Notes under the pieces: model-generated
The model's database searches: none
Told to the model about the DNA's origin: nothing
What the model saw: only the letters and a program-made list of their open reading frames with translations
Shown: one piece after another, positions 11,713 through 22,215 of the stretch
Numbering within the stretch: position 1 is the stretch's first letter
How the letters are laid out: each line of letters opens with the position of its first letter
Source: Thamnaconus septentrionalis
Lineage: Eukaryota > Chordata > Actinopteri > Tetraodontiformes > Monacanthidae
NCBI GenBank assembly: GCA_009823395.1
Contig: CM020512.1
Span: forward strand, 872,405 to 936,404
Reading direction: 5' to 3'
DNA length: 64,000 nucleotides
Made by a program: the position numbers and the translations under genes

Positions 11713-11784
11713 CCGCAGCAATGGGCGATTTCCTCTCATCCAGAAGCTGAATGGCTGTGCTGGCCAATACAACGCTCTTGTTTT
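11713..11784 (-). CDS. cacna2d3 exon (most C-terminal visible): LLDERKSPIAA
   Basis: Acceptor CTGGGTCAG, donor GTAAGT. Encodes ENKSVVLASTAIQLLDERKS then PIAA, part of the VGCC_alpha2 region after the Cache fold; the family segment is almost identical. It starts two bases into a codon and ends one base into the next. The upstream intron side carries a UG repeat starting about 20 nt from the acceptor. Confidence 0.9.
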
Positions 11785-11801
11785 CTGACCCAGAGAGAGA
11801 G

Positions 11802-11803
<2 letters not shown>

Positions 11804-11851
<48 letters not shown>

Positions 11852-11866
11852 ACACACACACACACA
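11804..11866. repeat. CA/GT microsatellite next to a cacna2d3 acceptor
   Basis: About 30 CA units on the plus strand, interrupted by one CAGACA. In the cacna2d3 transcript it reads as (UG)n, ending roughly 20 nt before the acceptor of the exon at 11784, where it forms part of the pyrimidine-rich stretch. Confidence 0.95.
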
Positions 11867-13099
11867 TCAGGGTTCACGTTAGAGTATTATCAGAATTGTT
11901 TATATAAGCACTAGCTGACCACACGGTGATTGGAGAGCTGCTGGAGCACAGAGCTGGTTCCAAGGCTACCGTCCTGAGTGGACGAGTGCATCCAAGGCAA
12001 GTCCAGCCAGTAAATACAAGGCTTTCAGATCACTTGTATTAGCTGGCATTAATGGAAAGCTCCAGGCTGAGGGCAGTTGAGACACATTCTGCCTTTAGAC
12101 AAGGGGTGATGGGAGAGGGGTGGGGGACAGACGGACGACTTGTCTTAGAAATATTGGTTTAATCTACATGTGCAGGAAGTACATGGGAGAGTTTGTGTGT
12201 CTTTTTCTAAGTGAGCACTCTGGCCAAGTCACCATGGAAAAGGGTGAAACTTCTTCGGCCCAACATATCTTGTTTCAAGCCGCAGCAATCAGTCACGTCC
12301 ACAGAAACAACTGCCCAGAATTAATAATAGGGGAAGGGAAGGTAGTAATGGACAACCAAGAATGCGAAGAGAGGGAAGAGGGGGTGATTTGAAAAAAATA
12401 AAAATAAAAAGCCGGACAGTCTCTGTAATTAGATCGTGAGTGCAGTTTTCGTGTGCGTATTTCGAAAAAAATAAAATAAAAAATGACTATTTGAAAAACC
12501 AGCATGCTGTTTGTTGTGGCAGTAAACTTCAAAAAAAAAAAAAAAAATGGGGTTTGGTTTTATCCCATGGAATTAGGATGAATAACCAATGGTCTCTTGG
12601 CAAAAAAAACTTGTTTCCTCATGTTTGCATTGAACAGAGGTTGGATTGCTGTAATTTCAGTTTTTCAATCCCACTTATCCATCTTGCCATTGTTTTCAGC
12701 CACTCTTAGCATTTTACTCCTCAGCTTCCTGTGAGGTACGAGAATAGGAACGGACTTGAAAAGCTGTTCCGAAAAACCACAGAAGAAGACCAGGAGGAAG
12801 AATTGGATAGAAAAGAATTGGTTCTTTCCATTGTCATTATCCTCTGGTGTGAAACGCTGCTGTGCAGATGTTGGCCAGTAAAAAAACAAAAAGTACATTG
12901 CATGTACTAGAATTGAACGATTTCAACAGAAAATATTGCAAATGGCTAGTATGTATGCACGAGCTTAAGTGTATCATTGTGCAGCGACAATTGAATGGTG
13001 TTTAAAGCTGCCTTTTGTGAATGCCTGGTTGGTGTATCTGTTTTTCACTCTGTCCTGTCTGCCAACCTGGCTCACTCTGCTGCTTTCTCTCTTTCTCTG
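11867..13099. other. cacna2d3 intron, no gene recognised
   Basis: Unique-looking AT-rich sequence with A runs near 12395-12480 and 12531-12547. No coding or transposon protein was recognised on either strand. Confidence 0.45.
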
Positions 13100-13335
13100 T
13101 CTCTCCTCTATTTTTGTATTTCACCCCAACTACTCATAGGCAGATGATGGCCCTCTGGAGTCTGGTTCTGCCCTAGGTTTCTTCCCACAGGGGAGTTTTT
13201 CCCAGCCACTGTCGCATCTTGCTTGCTCTGGGGGCCCGGTTGGTCCTCTCTGATTGTATAAAGCGCTTTGAGACGCCTTTGGTTGTGATTTAGCGCTGTA
13301 CAAATAAAGTTTTATTATTATTATTTTATTATAGA
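13100..13335 (+). repeat. LINE/SINE-type 3' tail
   Basis: Contains GGTTCTGCCCTAGGTTTCTT, GGGAGTTTTTCCC, GCACTGTCGC-like and AAAGCGCTTTGAGACGCC blocks and ends GCGCTGTACAAATAAAG followed by TTATT repeats. These blocks are the widely dispersed 3' end shared by fish LINEs and tailed SINEs. The (TTATT) end marks the retrotransposed terminus. Confidence 0.75.
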
Positions 13336-13719
13336 GTTGCAAAGATGGATGATGATGAAAGATGAAAATGGCTGCTCCTAAATAGATTAGCAGAAACGCT
13401 GCATGCAGTTTTTAATCAAGGATGATTATATTTTCACATTAAAACAGCAACAAAGGTTTATATTTCTTTGGCCACTGTAGTTTTCCTTAACTCCTTAACC
13501 AGCTTTAGCAAAAAAGAATCCTTTAAACTTGGCTAGACTAATGTTGTCATCCCTATAGCACCAAGAGGAGGAATCAAGAACTCTCAAAATAGGAAAAAGA
13601 AAACAAAAAAGCCAAAACAATCTTGCCAGTGTTGCCCTCTAAATACCCTCTATGGGCTCTTCACCTGATGGATATCTGAGGTGACTGCAGAGGACTGAGG
13701 AGGGAGATTTACAGCTAAC

Positions 13720-13841
13720 CTGTGTTGAAAGGTAGAGAATAGACAAAGGTTCCGGGAACTTGCTCCGCCGCTCTTTTGTACCACAGGGGGAAGTGATCGG
13801 CGTTGAACACACCCTCTTTGTCTTCAGCCGTCAGGAAGTCT
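13720..13841 (-). CDS. cacna2d3 exon: FNADHFPLWYKRAAEQ
   Basis: Acceptor GTCTGCTTTAAG, donor GTTAGC. Encodes DFLTAEDKEGVFNADHFPLW followed by YKRAAEQVPGTFVY and SLPFNT. FNADHFPLWYRRAAEQ is a signature of the alpha2delta-3 VGCC_alpha2 region. The first base completes the glutamine codon CA/A from the previous exon, which decided between two possible AG acceptors. Confidence 0.93.
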
Positions 13842-13973
13842 CTTAAAGCAGACAACAAACAAGGATGATATTATTGCTGCTGCTGCTGCTGCTGTGGTGG
13901 TTTTTGACGTTGAAAATTAGCTGGCTCAGTGTTGCTTAAAAGTACAAGTGTCGAGCGGTTGCAACACACTTAC

Positions 13974-14069
13974 TGGTTGGTCAGCTCATCTGGCACCACA
14001 AACAGGTTGATTCTGGACAGACCCGTTCTTGTGCCCAGGTAAGCAATCTCCACGCCTTTATCGGAGTTT
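13974..14069 (-). CDS. cacna2d3 exon: GVEIAYLGTRTGLSRINLF
   Basis: Acceptor AATGTAG, donor GTAAGT. Encodes NSDKGVEIAYLGTRTGLSRI and NLFVVPDELTN. The GTRTGLSRINLF block is near-invariant in alpha2delta-3. It takes two bases from the exon before and leaves two to the exon after, both consistent. Confidence 0.93.
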
Positions 14070-14149
14070 CTACATTGCATGAAAAACACAGAGATGAAAA
14101 AAGGGCTTTTCTTTCTCTTGTTAAATTTGATTACAGGACATCACATTTT

Positions 14150-14525
14150 CCAGCCATCCATCTATTTTCAATACCAGCTTCTTCCTGAGCACAGGGTCAC
14201 GGGGGTCGGCTGGAGCCTATCCCAGCTGTCATAGAGCGAAGTCACCAGTTTATCACAGGGCCATACAGAGACAACCAACCATTCACACTCACACACACAC
14301 GCACACACACACACACACACACACTTCTATGGACAATTTAGAGTTCCCAATTCACCACACATACATGTGGGCTGTGAGAAAAAAACTGAGAACCCAGAGA
14401 GAACCCACACAGACACACAGAGAACATGCAAACTCCACTCGGAAAGGCTCCAGGCCGGAAATCAAACCCACTCCTTCTTGCTGTGAGACAGCAGCTCTAA
14501 CCACTGCACCACTGTGTCGCCCACT
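14150..14525 (+). repeat. Common teleost dispersed repeat with CA run, inside a short intron
   Basis: Starts CCATCCATCTATTTTC and contains GGAGCCTATCCCAGCTG, CCATTCACACTCACAC, GGACAATTTAGAGTTCCC, GAACATGCAAACTCCAC and ends CTAACCACTGCACCACTGTG. This block order is typical of a very abundant fish repeat. It fills most of the roughly 520-bp intron between two cacna2d3 exons (14069 and 14590). Confidence 0.8.
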
Positions 14526-14589
14526 TTACATTTCAAATACAAAAAAAACACTGTCATGGTAGTTTCAACAGACTGAGTGGGTGACTCAC

Positions 14590-14683
14590 TCAGACTTGTT
14601 GAGCACAAGGCTGGTCCAGTAGGCCTCCAGAGGGGCGGTCACCACTGCGTCAAAAAGGACCTCCTGGATCAGCTCCTTGTCAC
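14590..14683 (-). CDS. cacna2d3 exon: [13 protein letters not shown]
   Basis: Acceptor GCCCTGTCAG, donor GTGAGT. Encodes [20 protein letters not shown] and [11 protein letters not shown]. The block [13 protein letters not shown] plus EAYWTSL is strongly conserved among alpha2delta subunits. Junction phases match both neighbours (cysteine codon T/GT before, glutamate codon GA/A after). Confidence 0.93.
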
Positions 14684-14770
14684 CTGACAGGGCAAAAAAC
14701 ACACAAACTTGAGCATAAAATCTGCATGAAAAACCAGGGGGACGTTAGCAGAGCGGGTTCAGTTCCTCAC

Positions 14771-14868
14771 AGTGTAGAAGAGGTTCGTGTCCATTCAGGT
14801 AGAGTTTGATGGCCTCTATCTGGGATAGGTAGCGGTGCTCCAGGTGCTCATCTGTGTTGCAGTACGTC
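14771..14868 (-). CDS. cacna2d3 exon: YCNTD..HRYLSQIEAIKLYL
   Basis: Acceptor CCATCGCAG, donor GTGAGG. Encodes TYCNTDEHLEHRYLSQIEAI and KLYLNGHEPLLH. It matches the family segment YCNTDLHPEHRHLSQLEAIKLYL with conservative changes. A tryptophan codon is split TG/G with the exon at 23147, across an 8.3-kb transposon-filled intron. Confidence 0.93.
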
Positions 14869-15631
14869 CTGCGATGGAACAAGAATTAACAGTGGAGTCA
14901 CTGGTTATCGCAGCAAAGTTAATTTCCGCTGACGGCGATACATCTACGGAGAACATGAGTAATCCCCACCACCGGGGCATCTGGCTGCAGTGTTGCTCAC
15001 AAACTCCAACCCTCAGTAATGTCAGGTAACACAAGCCAAATGAAAAAAAAGAAATAAAAAATAAAAATTCAGCTTACTATTTGAAGTGATTTATGTCTCA
15101 CTGATGTCTGCTGACCTATTATTTTTAATGTTTGCTTTGGTTTTATTTGGTTATTCAATACTATGAAAACATAATGATGGAACATTATGATTGATGGTTG
15201 AAACTTTTTTTTTTATTTTGTTTGCAAAATTCATTTTTCCTGTGTTGTGTGTGGCTTTTTAATAATATGTGTCTCCAGTCCATCCTTCTCTTCAGTTTCT
15301 TCTCCATTATTTAAGGAACGCCTGATTCAACATCACATTATGGCAACCAGCCTTTGTGATGTCACAAAAGACACTGGCTGCTCGGAGCCAGTGTCTCTGA
15401 ACAGTGTGGACACCCCCAACCTGGTGTTGGTGTTGGTATTAGGCCCCAACCCCTCACCAAACCACACCCCCGAGACCACTTCATGGTTGCCTGTTTCTGT
15501 CCAGTTACCTGACAAGAGATGCAACAATTAAACAGTTTGCCGTTAAGCAGGAAGCTACAAGCCAGCAAGCCAGCAGGCCGTAAACTTTAGGTTATTTAGG
15601 GCATTTTTCAACTAGCTCTGCCTGCACGGTT
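14869..15631. other. Intron, left part, before the TIR element
   Basis: No coding exon. AT-rich runs around 15040-15240 and a short inverted segment (ACTGGCTGCTCGGAGCCAGT, 15371-15390) that folds on itself. No transposon family recognised. Confidence 0.45.
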
Positions 15632-16832
15632 GGTGCCAGTCATCCACGGTATGGGACAGCTCAGCTTAAACATTTCCATAAGCCTGACCAGTCCCTGAGC
15701 GTGGGCGGAGTCACAGTCACAAGGCAAACCGAAAGTCCTTGGACGTTTTTTGTGCCTCCAGTGTCCCCAGAACCATAGGATTTACTTGTTGTATTAACCG
15801 TGGTTTTGTTTTGTGCAAGACATTTTAGTAGGGCTTAGAATGATTTTGTTTAATACTGTTGACTTGTATCAAAACACTGTCCTAGCAGAGAAAATGTAGA
15901 CACTGAAACGATCACTTGAGTCTCAGAGTCATTTATTAGACAAGAATATCCACACAACTTAAGTCCACACAAAGCACAAAACAGCAACAGCTCTACTCGA
16001 CTGGTGTTAACAAGCTAGCAGCGTTAAAATCGATATAAAGAGTGAAACTTACGAAACTAGCGAGTCAGAATCGCTGCCTCTTAAGTTTCGCTGCCAGCGA
16101 ACACAACACACAAGCAGAGCACGGAGTTAGCGGTGGTGGCTAATGGTTTATCGACACGAGTCAGCGGCTGTACTTTGCAAATAGCCTTCAAACTAAAGTT
16201 GCTTGAGGTTACAAAACACATTTACAGTCCTCATGCATGTTTTCAAATATTGCTGTGGCGACTATTCTCTCGTCGTCCACCGGCCGAGTCGAGCCTGTCT
16301 CACTCCCGTTGCCCACCGCGCCGGTGTTCCATCGTATCCGCATTAGGTTGAACAAACCTCAAACATTTTCTCTATTCGTTCCACTCCGACTGTTGTAGTC
16401 CTTGGTGCTTCGGTAGTCGCTCTGCATTTTTTTTTATTTATCCGGACACTGTTTCGCTGTACAGCAACGGCCACCGGCTGCGAAACCGGGACGGCTTTTC
16501 ATTGCGTGTCGCTCCATCCGTCCAGCTCTCTCTTTGAGCTTTTTCTTCGGCCACAGAGAACAGAAACGTGTAGTTCTTTGTTTGCCCATGGTACAGTTTC
16601 ATAAGCTTTTCAGTTTTAATACGCGAAAATGTAAAAATCCACACGCGGGGCATTGGCTTTCGTCCAAACACTTACCCAATCAGTGCCCTGCACGTTGCTA
16701 CGTCACCCTTATGGTCTCAGCTCTGCTCGCTTGGAACCCAGTGAGGCAGGTACCAAAATCGTAACCCCTGGAAGCGTGCTGGTGCTTGTGGAAATGCCTG
16801 ATCACCGACCCGTACCGTACTGAGATGGCACC
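15632..16832 (-). mobile_element. 1.2-kb TIR element, copy 1, with decayed Myb/SANT-like ORF
   Basis: Nearly full-length relative of 60618-61790 in the opposite orientation. Ends are GGTGCCAG at 15632 and, read inward from the right, GGTGCCATCTCAG from 16832. The minus-strand frame around 16440-16640 reads FLFSVAEEKAQRESWTDGAT then RNEKPSRF, resembling the Myb/SANT-like (trihelix) domain FLxLVAxEKIQRxLDGATRNEK found in fish DNA transposons. The frame then breaks. I cannot assign a superfamily with certainty; hAT or Kolobok-like are possibilities. Confidence 0.65.
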
Positions 16833-16855
16833 TAGCGAGCCTAAGGAAAAATGCC

Positions 16856-17135
16856 TTTACATAACCCCGGTTCTCTGAGTAATATGAGTGAGATGTCTCA
16901 CTATGGGATGCACACCTCCACTGCTGCCCTACACAAGCATCAATCTCATTACACCAATCCTGAATGGCTGGTGAAACGAATCCATCCGCATCAGGTAATC
17001 CCACCTACCATAAATGCCATGTGCGGACTGTACCACCTCATTCAAAATAAGCACCTCTTCTCACTTGCCCAAGCAAGAAGGGTTGCTTGGTGAGACATCT
17101 CACTCATATTACTCAGAAGACCGGGGTTTTGTAAA
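16856..17135. mobile_element. 280-bp palindromic MITE
   Basis: Inverted arms of about 46 bp: left TTTACATAACCCCGG..., right, read inward, TTTACAAAACCCCGG..., both continuing through GAGTAATATGAGTGAGATG to CTCAC. The spacer of about 190 bp includes a segment (about 16950-17064) whose inverse copy lies at 22624-22752. Non-coding; mobilised in trans if at all. Superfamily unknown. Confidence 0.75.
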
Positions 17136-18279
17136 TACCCTAAAATTTTCTTTCCTAATATTCGATTGATGTCTCACTATGGGATATGCCAGCCCCCGTG
17201 ATGGCAGACAAGTATATCTATAATCTACCAACCGTCCAAGAGGGTAGCCTGTTCCAATCAGGACTGCAAAACCGCTTGTGCCATAGACAGACTGGAGACG
17301 TCGAGCATGTAATAACGAACAAAGGTGAGTGGCGAGGACCAACTCACCGCAGCACAAATGTCCTGAACAAAGACCCCACTGAACAAGGCACAGCATGTAG
17401 CCACTCCTCCAGGAGCAAACCCTTACTCGAGTATGCCAAGGCAATTGCCTCTACCAACCAGTGGGACAGTCTTGTAACAGGTTTTCCCTTGTGAGGATTA
17501 GCCGAGGAAACAAACAACTGGTCGCTCCTCCTAAAACCTTTTGTCCTATCCATGTAAGTGTGCACAACACGGACTGGACAGCAGGCCTGTGGCTGTAACT
17601 CCTCTGGTGAGGTAGTGAACGCCATCAGGTCAATGGGAGAACATGAGCCCACCACTTTAGGCACAAAAGCTGGGATACGTCTCAAAGTCATCCTCACCCC
17701 CAATGGACAGAGAACATGACAGGTGCACTGAAAATGCATGGATTTCACTGACACGCTTAGAGCCCAGGGCCAGAAACAACACTGTTTTAAGGGACACGTG
17801 TTTCAAATCCACCCCATCTAGTGGTTCAAATGGAGGACCGACCCTTAAGTCCCTCCAAAACCACACCCAGATCCCACGGTGGCACCAGTGGTCTGGAAAT
17901 GGGGAGAAGCCTTCGTGCTCCCTTCTTAGAACGGCAAACCAGCGGGTGCTGGCTTGCGGTCTGATTCCCAAATCCTACGTGGCAGGCGGCAATAGCCACC
18001 AAGTACACCTTAACCATGGAGATTGCTTTCTGTTTATCAATCAGTTCCTGACAGAATGACAATATCACTCCTACTGGACACTTGAAAAGGAATGTGACCA
18101 TTCCTGTGACACCAGCACTCGAACACTCTCCACTTACAGTCGTATAGAGACCTTGTAGAAGAGGACTTGAATCAGAATCAGAATCAGTGTCAATGCGGTC
18201 AGCGATTAGCACAGCTTTTTTTTTTTTTCTTTTAGTTTACTTTGCATGCTTTTATTTGTAGTGGGATTTTATTGAAGTG
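17136..18279. other. Repeat-like sequence left of the gypsy element
   Basis: Contains another GATGTCTCACTATGGGAT block at 17168-17185, shared with the MITE at 16893-16910, so it probably belongs to a larger related element into which the MITE inserted. Open frames here show no recognisable protein. A short GAATCA tandem lies at 18169-18187. Confidence 0.45.
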
Positions 18280-18373
18280 AAGTTTTATATTTTATGTCTT
18301 GTTTTTATCGACAGTTGTTTTTATCGACAGTTGTTTTATCTTGTTATTGTCGACAGCAGCAGCAATAGCAGCA

Positions 18374-18520
18374 GCGACGAAGAAGCAAGGTACGTGAAGC
18401 CGAAGACCAAGATGGCAGCGTCAGTAGCAGCAGCAGCACGGCAGCAGCACGGCAGCAGCAGCGACGAAGGAGCAAGGTACGTGAAGCTGAAGACCAAGAC
18501 AACAGTGCCAGGAGCACAAG
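18374..18520 (+). repeat. 87-bp tandem duplication in gypsy leader
   Basis: GCGACGAAG..AGCAAGGTACGTGAAG starts at 18374 and again at 18461, a period of 87 bp (a multiple of three), in a CAG-rich stretch that is open in one frame. It may be a duplicated piece of the leader or of an N-terminal gag extension. Confidence 0.7.
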
Positions 18521-19102
18521 CTACAGCATCAGCAGCAGTGGCGACCACGGTGTGGAGCCGAATACGGAGACGGCAGCACCAGCAGCAGCGGCGGCAACGA
18601 CGCGGGGGGGACGTAGAACCGAAGACGACATCAAGCCGGCGACGACTGAAGAGGATACGTTGCGCGACCACAACGTCAGCAGCAATAGCGGTAGAGGCGA
18701 CTGACGGAGCCAGACATTGAGGGCAGCGTGGACTGGAGGACGAATAGTCCAAGCTGTGGCTCCATGCTCCTGGACTTCTGGTTCGCCCCGAACACTGCCT
18801 CGTTTTTATGGACACTTTAGAGTAGCTTAGAGTTCCCACTTTTTAGCTTTCTTTTAATGTTAGTTTAGAGACCTTTTTGCCGTTTTTAGACCAGGATCTT
18901 TTTTTTTAAATTATTCTTATTAAATAAATATTTTTTAAACTCATCTCCTGACTATTTTTTAACGGTGGAAACTTGACTGGTATTCTAAAAGAACCTCACT
19001 GCTGGGGGTCTGTCATTGCCCACCCCCCTGTGGTGCATTACATTTGGCGTTGTCAGCAGGACTTCAGTTCCACCGTAAAAAAAAATATATAGTTAAGTAA
19101 AG

Positions 19103-19381
19103 ATGGAGAGGGCCCAGAGTAGCACAAGTACATTAGTAAATGCACAGTTTGTGATGCCGTGGTTCATGGGGGCAGCATGGGTTCCTAAATTTGATGGTGA
19201 CAAGGCAACATTTGTTGAATGGAAGGTTCAGGTGGAAGCCATGTTACGGGCACAAGAACTAAACCAGCAGCAACAAGCGGATTTTGTGTTTGGTGCACTT
19301 GAAGGAGAAGCTAAGCGCGAGCTACAGTTAATTCCCATACGGGATAAAGACACTGGACACAAAGTACTGGACATTTTATAA
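19103..19381 (+). pseudogene. gypsy gag-like frame, N-terminal part
   Basis: ATG at 19103 opens a 92-codon frame that includes VPKFDGDKATFVEWKVQVEA, similar to the start of capsid regions of fish gypsy elements (KFxG..FxEW). It stops at TAA 19379-19381, although capsid-like sequence continues just behind, so this is a premature stop. No function is expected. Confidence 0.65.
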
Positions 19382-19927
19382 AAACTTTACGCCAAATCGG
19401 TTTCAAAAGCACAGCTGCAAGCCAGTTTTTTTTTTTGTTGCAGGCAAAGACCTGAAGAAAAGGTTGATGCTTGTATATGAAAGGCTACGAGAAGTGTTTT
19501 CCAGGTGGCAGGAGCGGGATGGAGGTGGCACTGAAGGAGGTGAGGATCTCCTACTGGACCAGCTCATGATGGGGTTACAACCAGGATGAGTAGGCTGATG
19601 CGACACGATAAAAAACATGACCTTCGCCGACACATGCGAAGAAGTGCCCACCTTAGAACAGGAACTGAAGATGGTTGAGACCCTGTCTCTGCACAGAGGA
19701 TCATAGTCCCCACTCCGAGAAGCATTACTACTACGCACCGAGGGAGGCTGAAGGCCGATCTACTTGAAGAGGTTAAGATGAAATTCTTCAGTAATGGTGA
19801 GGGTTCAGCTCCAAGATCCCCAGTGTGGGGCCAGTAAGTGGCCACGACACGACCCCAACAGGGGTGGAGACGGCCAACAGAGTCAACCGCTCCAGCTTAC
19901 CAATGGAGTGCCGACGGCCAACCAATC

Positions 19928-19969
19928 TGCCTTAAGTGTGGGATCACAGGGCATATCCGGCGTCAGTGC
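19928..19969 (+). pseudogene. gypsy gag zinc knuckle
   Basis: Encodes [14 protein letters not shown], a CCHC zinc knuckle (C-x2-C-x4-H-x4-C) typical of the nucleocapsid part of gag, which binds the element's RNA. It lies in a frame separated by stops from the gag start. Confidence 0.85.
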
Positions 19970-20079
19970 TCCCAGAGGGCAGGCCGACCCCAGGATTTTT
20001 AAGTTCCCCTGCAGCTGAGGGCCAAGCGGTGGGGGTGGTCACACAGGTCAAAGAGCCCAGAACGTCGCTCGCAACACAG

Positions 20080-20450
20080 TCCAGATCTGCTTTGGTTGGT
20101 GAGTGCCCTGATGTTGTTGTAAAAATGAATGGATGCTCAATAACCTTTGTGCTTGACACAGGTTCCCAGGTCACGTTGCAAAGCCGTAGCTTGTTTGCCA
20201 AGTACCTGGAGGGAACTGACCTGACCAGTGCAGACAAAACCCACTGGTTGAAACTCTGTGCCGCCAGCGGTTTGGAAATCCCCTATGTGGGCTATGCTCT
20301 GCTTGACTGTGTGGTGGGAAAAACCCCCACTTCTGGAAAAGGTGTGATAGTTGTTGATGATGATTGCTTGGGCGCAGAGAAAGGCATACTTTGCATGAAT
20401 ATTATTCAAGCTGTGTGGTCGCCACTAACCCAGAGAAACCTATCTGCATT
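20080..20450 (+). pseudogene. gypsy protease domain
   Basis: Frame with [10 protein letters not shown] at about 20146-20175; the DTGS at 20155-20166 is the catalytic aspartate motif of a retropepsin. Downstream hydrophobic segment [10 protein letters not shown] fits the flap/core of clan AA proteases. The frame stops at about 20736. Confidence 0.8.
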
Positions 20451-20878
20451 TAAAACAACTATGCCACCTCAGGAAGGACGTATCTGGCCTGAGGCGTTTG
20501 CAGAGTGCCAGCGAGTTGCGGTCAGACTGCTACAACAACCCCCTGTGATCATCCCACCACAGTCGGAGATGGTCATATGGACACAGGTAACTGTGATGTG
20601 CTTGTGGAACCGCTCCCTGACAGTGACTTCGAGTGGCGTGTGGATGGGGGTAGAGTACCCTTTAGGATCTGCACCCCAAACCCCTACCCAGTTGAAGTTC
20701 CCCAGCGACAGCCACTGGCACAAGTATTTGAGGTAACGAAGGGAGACATCCAAGGAGAGCAGGAGCTGGTCTTAAACAGTGATGAACCCGACGTGGTGGA
20801 GTGTGTCGTCGACGGGCAAGCCACAGGTGAAAAGGACTTTGTGTTTGTAGGAGATGGCCTGAAGCACAACAAAATAAA

Positions 20879-21500
20879 ATGGCAAACTTGCTGGAGAGGT
20901 GGAAAAAAGTGTTTTCAAGCCACAATGAGGACTTTGGCTGTACTGGAGTTGTGAAGCACCAGATACCAACCGGCGCAGCACCGCCAAGCCGCGAGAGGTA
21001 CCGTCCGGTTCCACCAAGCCTTGCCGCTGAACTTCGAGTTTTGCTGCAGAATATGCTGGACAGTGGCGTGATCAGGGAGAGTGCAAGACCCTGGGCTGCT
21101 CCCATCGTGCTTGTGAAAAAGAAGGATGGGAGCTGGAGATTCTGTGTCGATTACAGAAGACTGAATGCGCTGACCCATAGAGATGCTTACCCACTCCCCC
21201 GCATCGAGGAGTCTCTAACTGGACTCAAAGCAGCCAAGTGGTACTCTACCCTCGACCTTGCCAGTGGTTACTGGCAGGTGGAGATGGATCCCTCTGATCG
21301 AGAGAAAACTGCTTCGACTCCCTTTGGCCTTTATGAGTTTGGGCAGATGCCTTTCGGCCTCTGTAACGCTCCAGCCACATTCCAGAGGTTGATGCAGCAC
21401 TGCTTGGCAACCTGGTCAATGAGTCGTTGTTGATATATTTGGATGATGTAGTTGTGTTCTCCCCTGATTTCAATGGTCACCTTTTGCACCTGAAAGAAGT
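20879..21500 (+). pseudogene. gypsy reverse transcriptase with frameshift
   Basis: Palm and finger motifs are clear: GVIRESARPWAAPIVLVKKK, FCVDYRRLNALT, YPLPRIEE, STLDLASGYWQVEM, PFGLCNAPATFQRLM. The catalytic YLDD box is present at 21436-21447 but lies one frame away from the preceding motifs, so a small deletion or insertion between about 21395 and 21430 broke the enzyme. Confidence 0.92.
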
Positions 21501-21544
21501 GTTCGCCCGCCTCCATCAGCACGGACTGAACTGCAGCCCAAGAA

Positions 21545-22212
21545 GTGTCACTTATTCCAATGAGAGGTAACCTACCAGGGAAAGGCATTGCTACAGACCC
21601 AAAGAAGACCATGGTGGTGAAAGACTGGCCAGTGCCCCAAACAGTAAAACAGGTCAAATCTTTCCTTGGGTATGCTGGCTATTACCGTCGCTTTATACCT
21701 GGATTCTCAAAGATTGCAACTCCCCTCCATGCCCTGACACATGGTACTGCCCATGTTAAAAGGTCTGCAATTGTCAGTTGGTCCCAAGAATGTCAAAAGT
21801 CCTTCGATAACTTAAAGACAGCCTTGGTGAATGCACCCATTCTTGCATACGCTGATTTCTCCCTCCCCTTCAGGCTGTACACTGACGCCAGCTTTGTCGG
21901 CAAAGGAGCAGTACTGGCCTCCACCCAGCGGAAAAAACTGATCAGAACTATAGTTCGTTCAAGTTGGAACTGTTGGCTTTAAAATGGGCTGTAACTGAAA
22001 ATTTCAAAGACTACTTGTATGGTGCCGAATCCGTTGTCTTTACAGATAACAATCCACTAGTATACATGGACACAGCCCGGCTTGGAGCAGTGGAGCAGCG
22101 GTGGGCAGCCCAGTTGACCAACTTCAAGTATACCATCAAATACCATCGAAGTGGTCTGTACAGATTGCACAGCCAACGAGATGAAGTAGTGCATGCAGGC
22201 ACTACGCGTTGA
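21545..22212 (+). pseudogene. gypsy RT connection and RNase H, two frames
   Basis: Contains SFLGYAGYYRRFIPGFSKIA and TPLHALT, then the RNase H start FRLYTDASFVGKGAVL (YTDAS at about 21878). A frameshift near 21950 moves the remainder to another frame (FTDNNPLVYM, AAQLTNFKYTIKYHRSG). Sequence recognisable as the element ends at about 22212; nothing like an integrase HHCC or DDE core follows. Confidence 0.88.
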
Positions 22213-22215
22213 TCG

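Larger units (their letters stand above)
18280..22215 (+). mobile_element. Ty3/gypsy LTR retrotransposon, broken and incomplete
   Basis: A plus-strand series of retroelement parts: leader (18280-19102), gag-like frame from 19103, zinc knuckle, aspartic protease, reverse transcriptase and RNase H, in that order, interrupted by stops and frameshifts. TTTGGCGTTGTCAGCAGG near 19040 resembles the primer-binding end of a fish gypsy LTR. No integrase core and no matching second LTR were found before the next cacna2d3 exon, so the 3' part seems lost. It is an old, non-functional copy lying in the intron in the orientation opposite to cacna2d3. Confidence 0.85.

Noticed and set aside
13070..13335. Candidate polyadenylated gene end because of AATAAAG near 13306
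   Set aside because: The AATAAA belongs to the shared 3' tail of a fish retroposon family, followed by TTATT repeats typical of its insertion end.
17186..18059. Open frames of 100-120 codons left of the gypsy element
   Set aside because: No recognisable domain on either strand and overlap with repeat blocks; treated as non-coding repeat.
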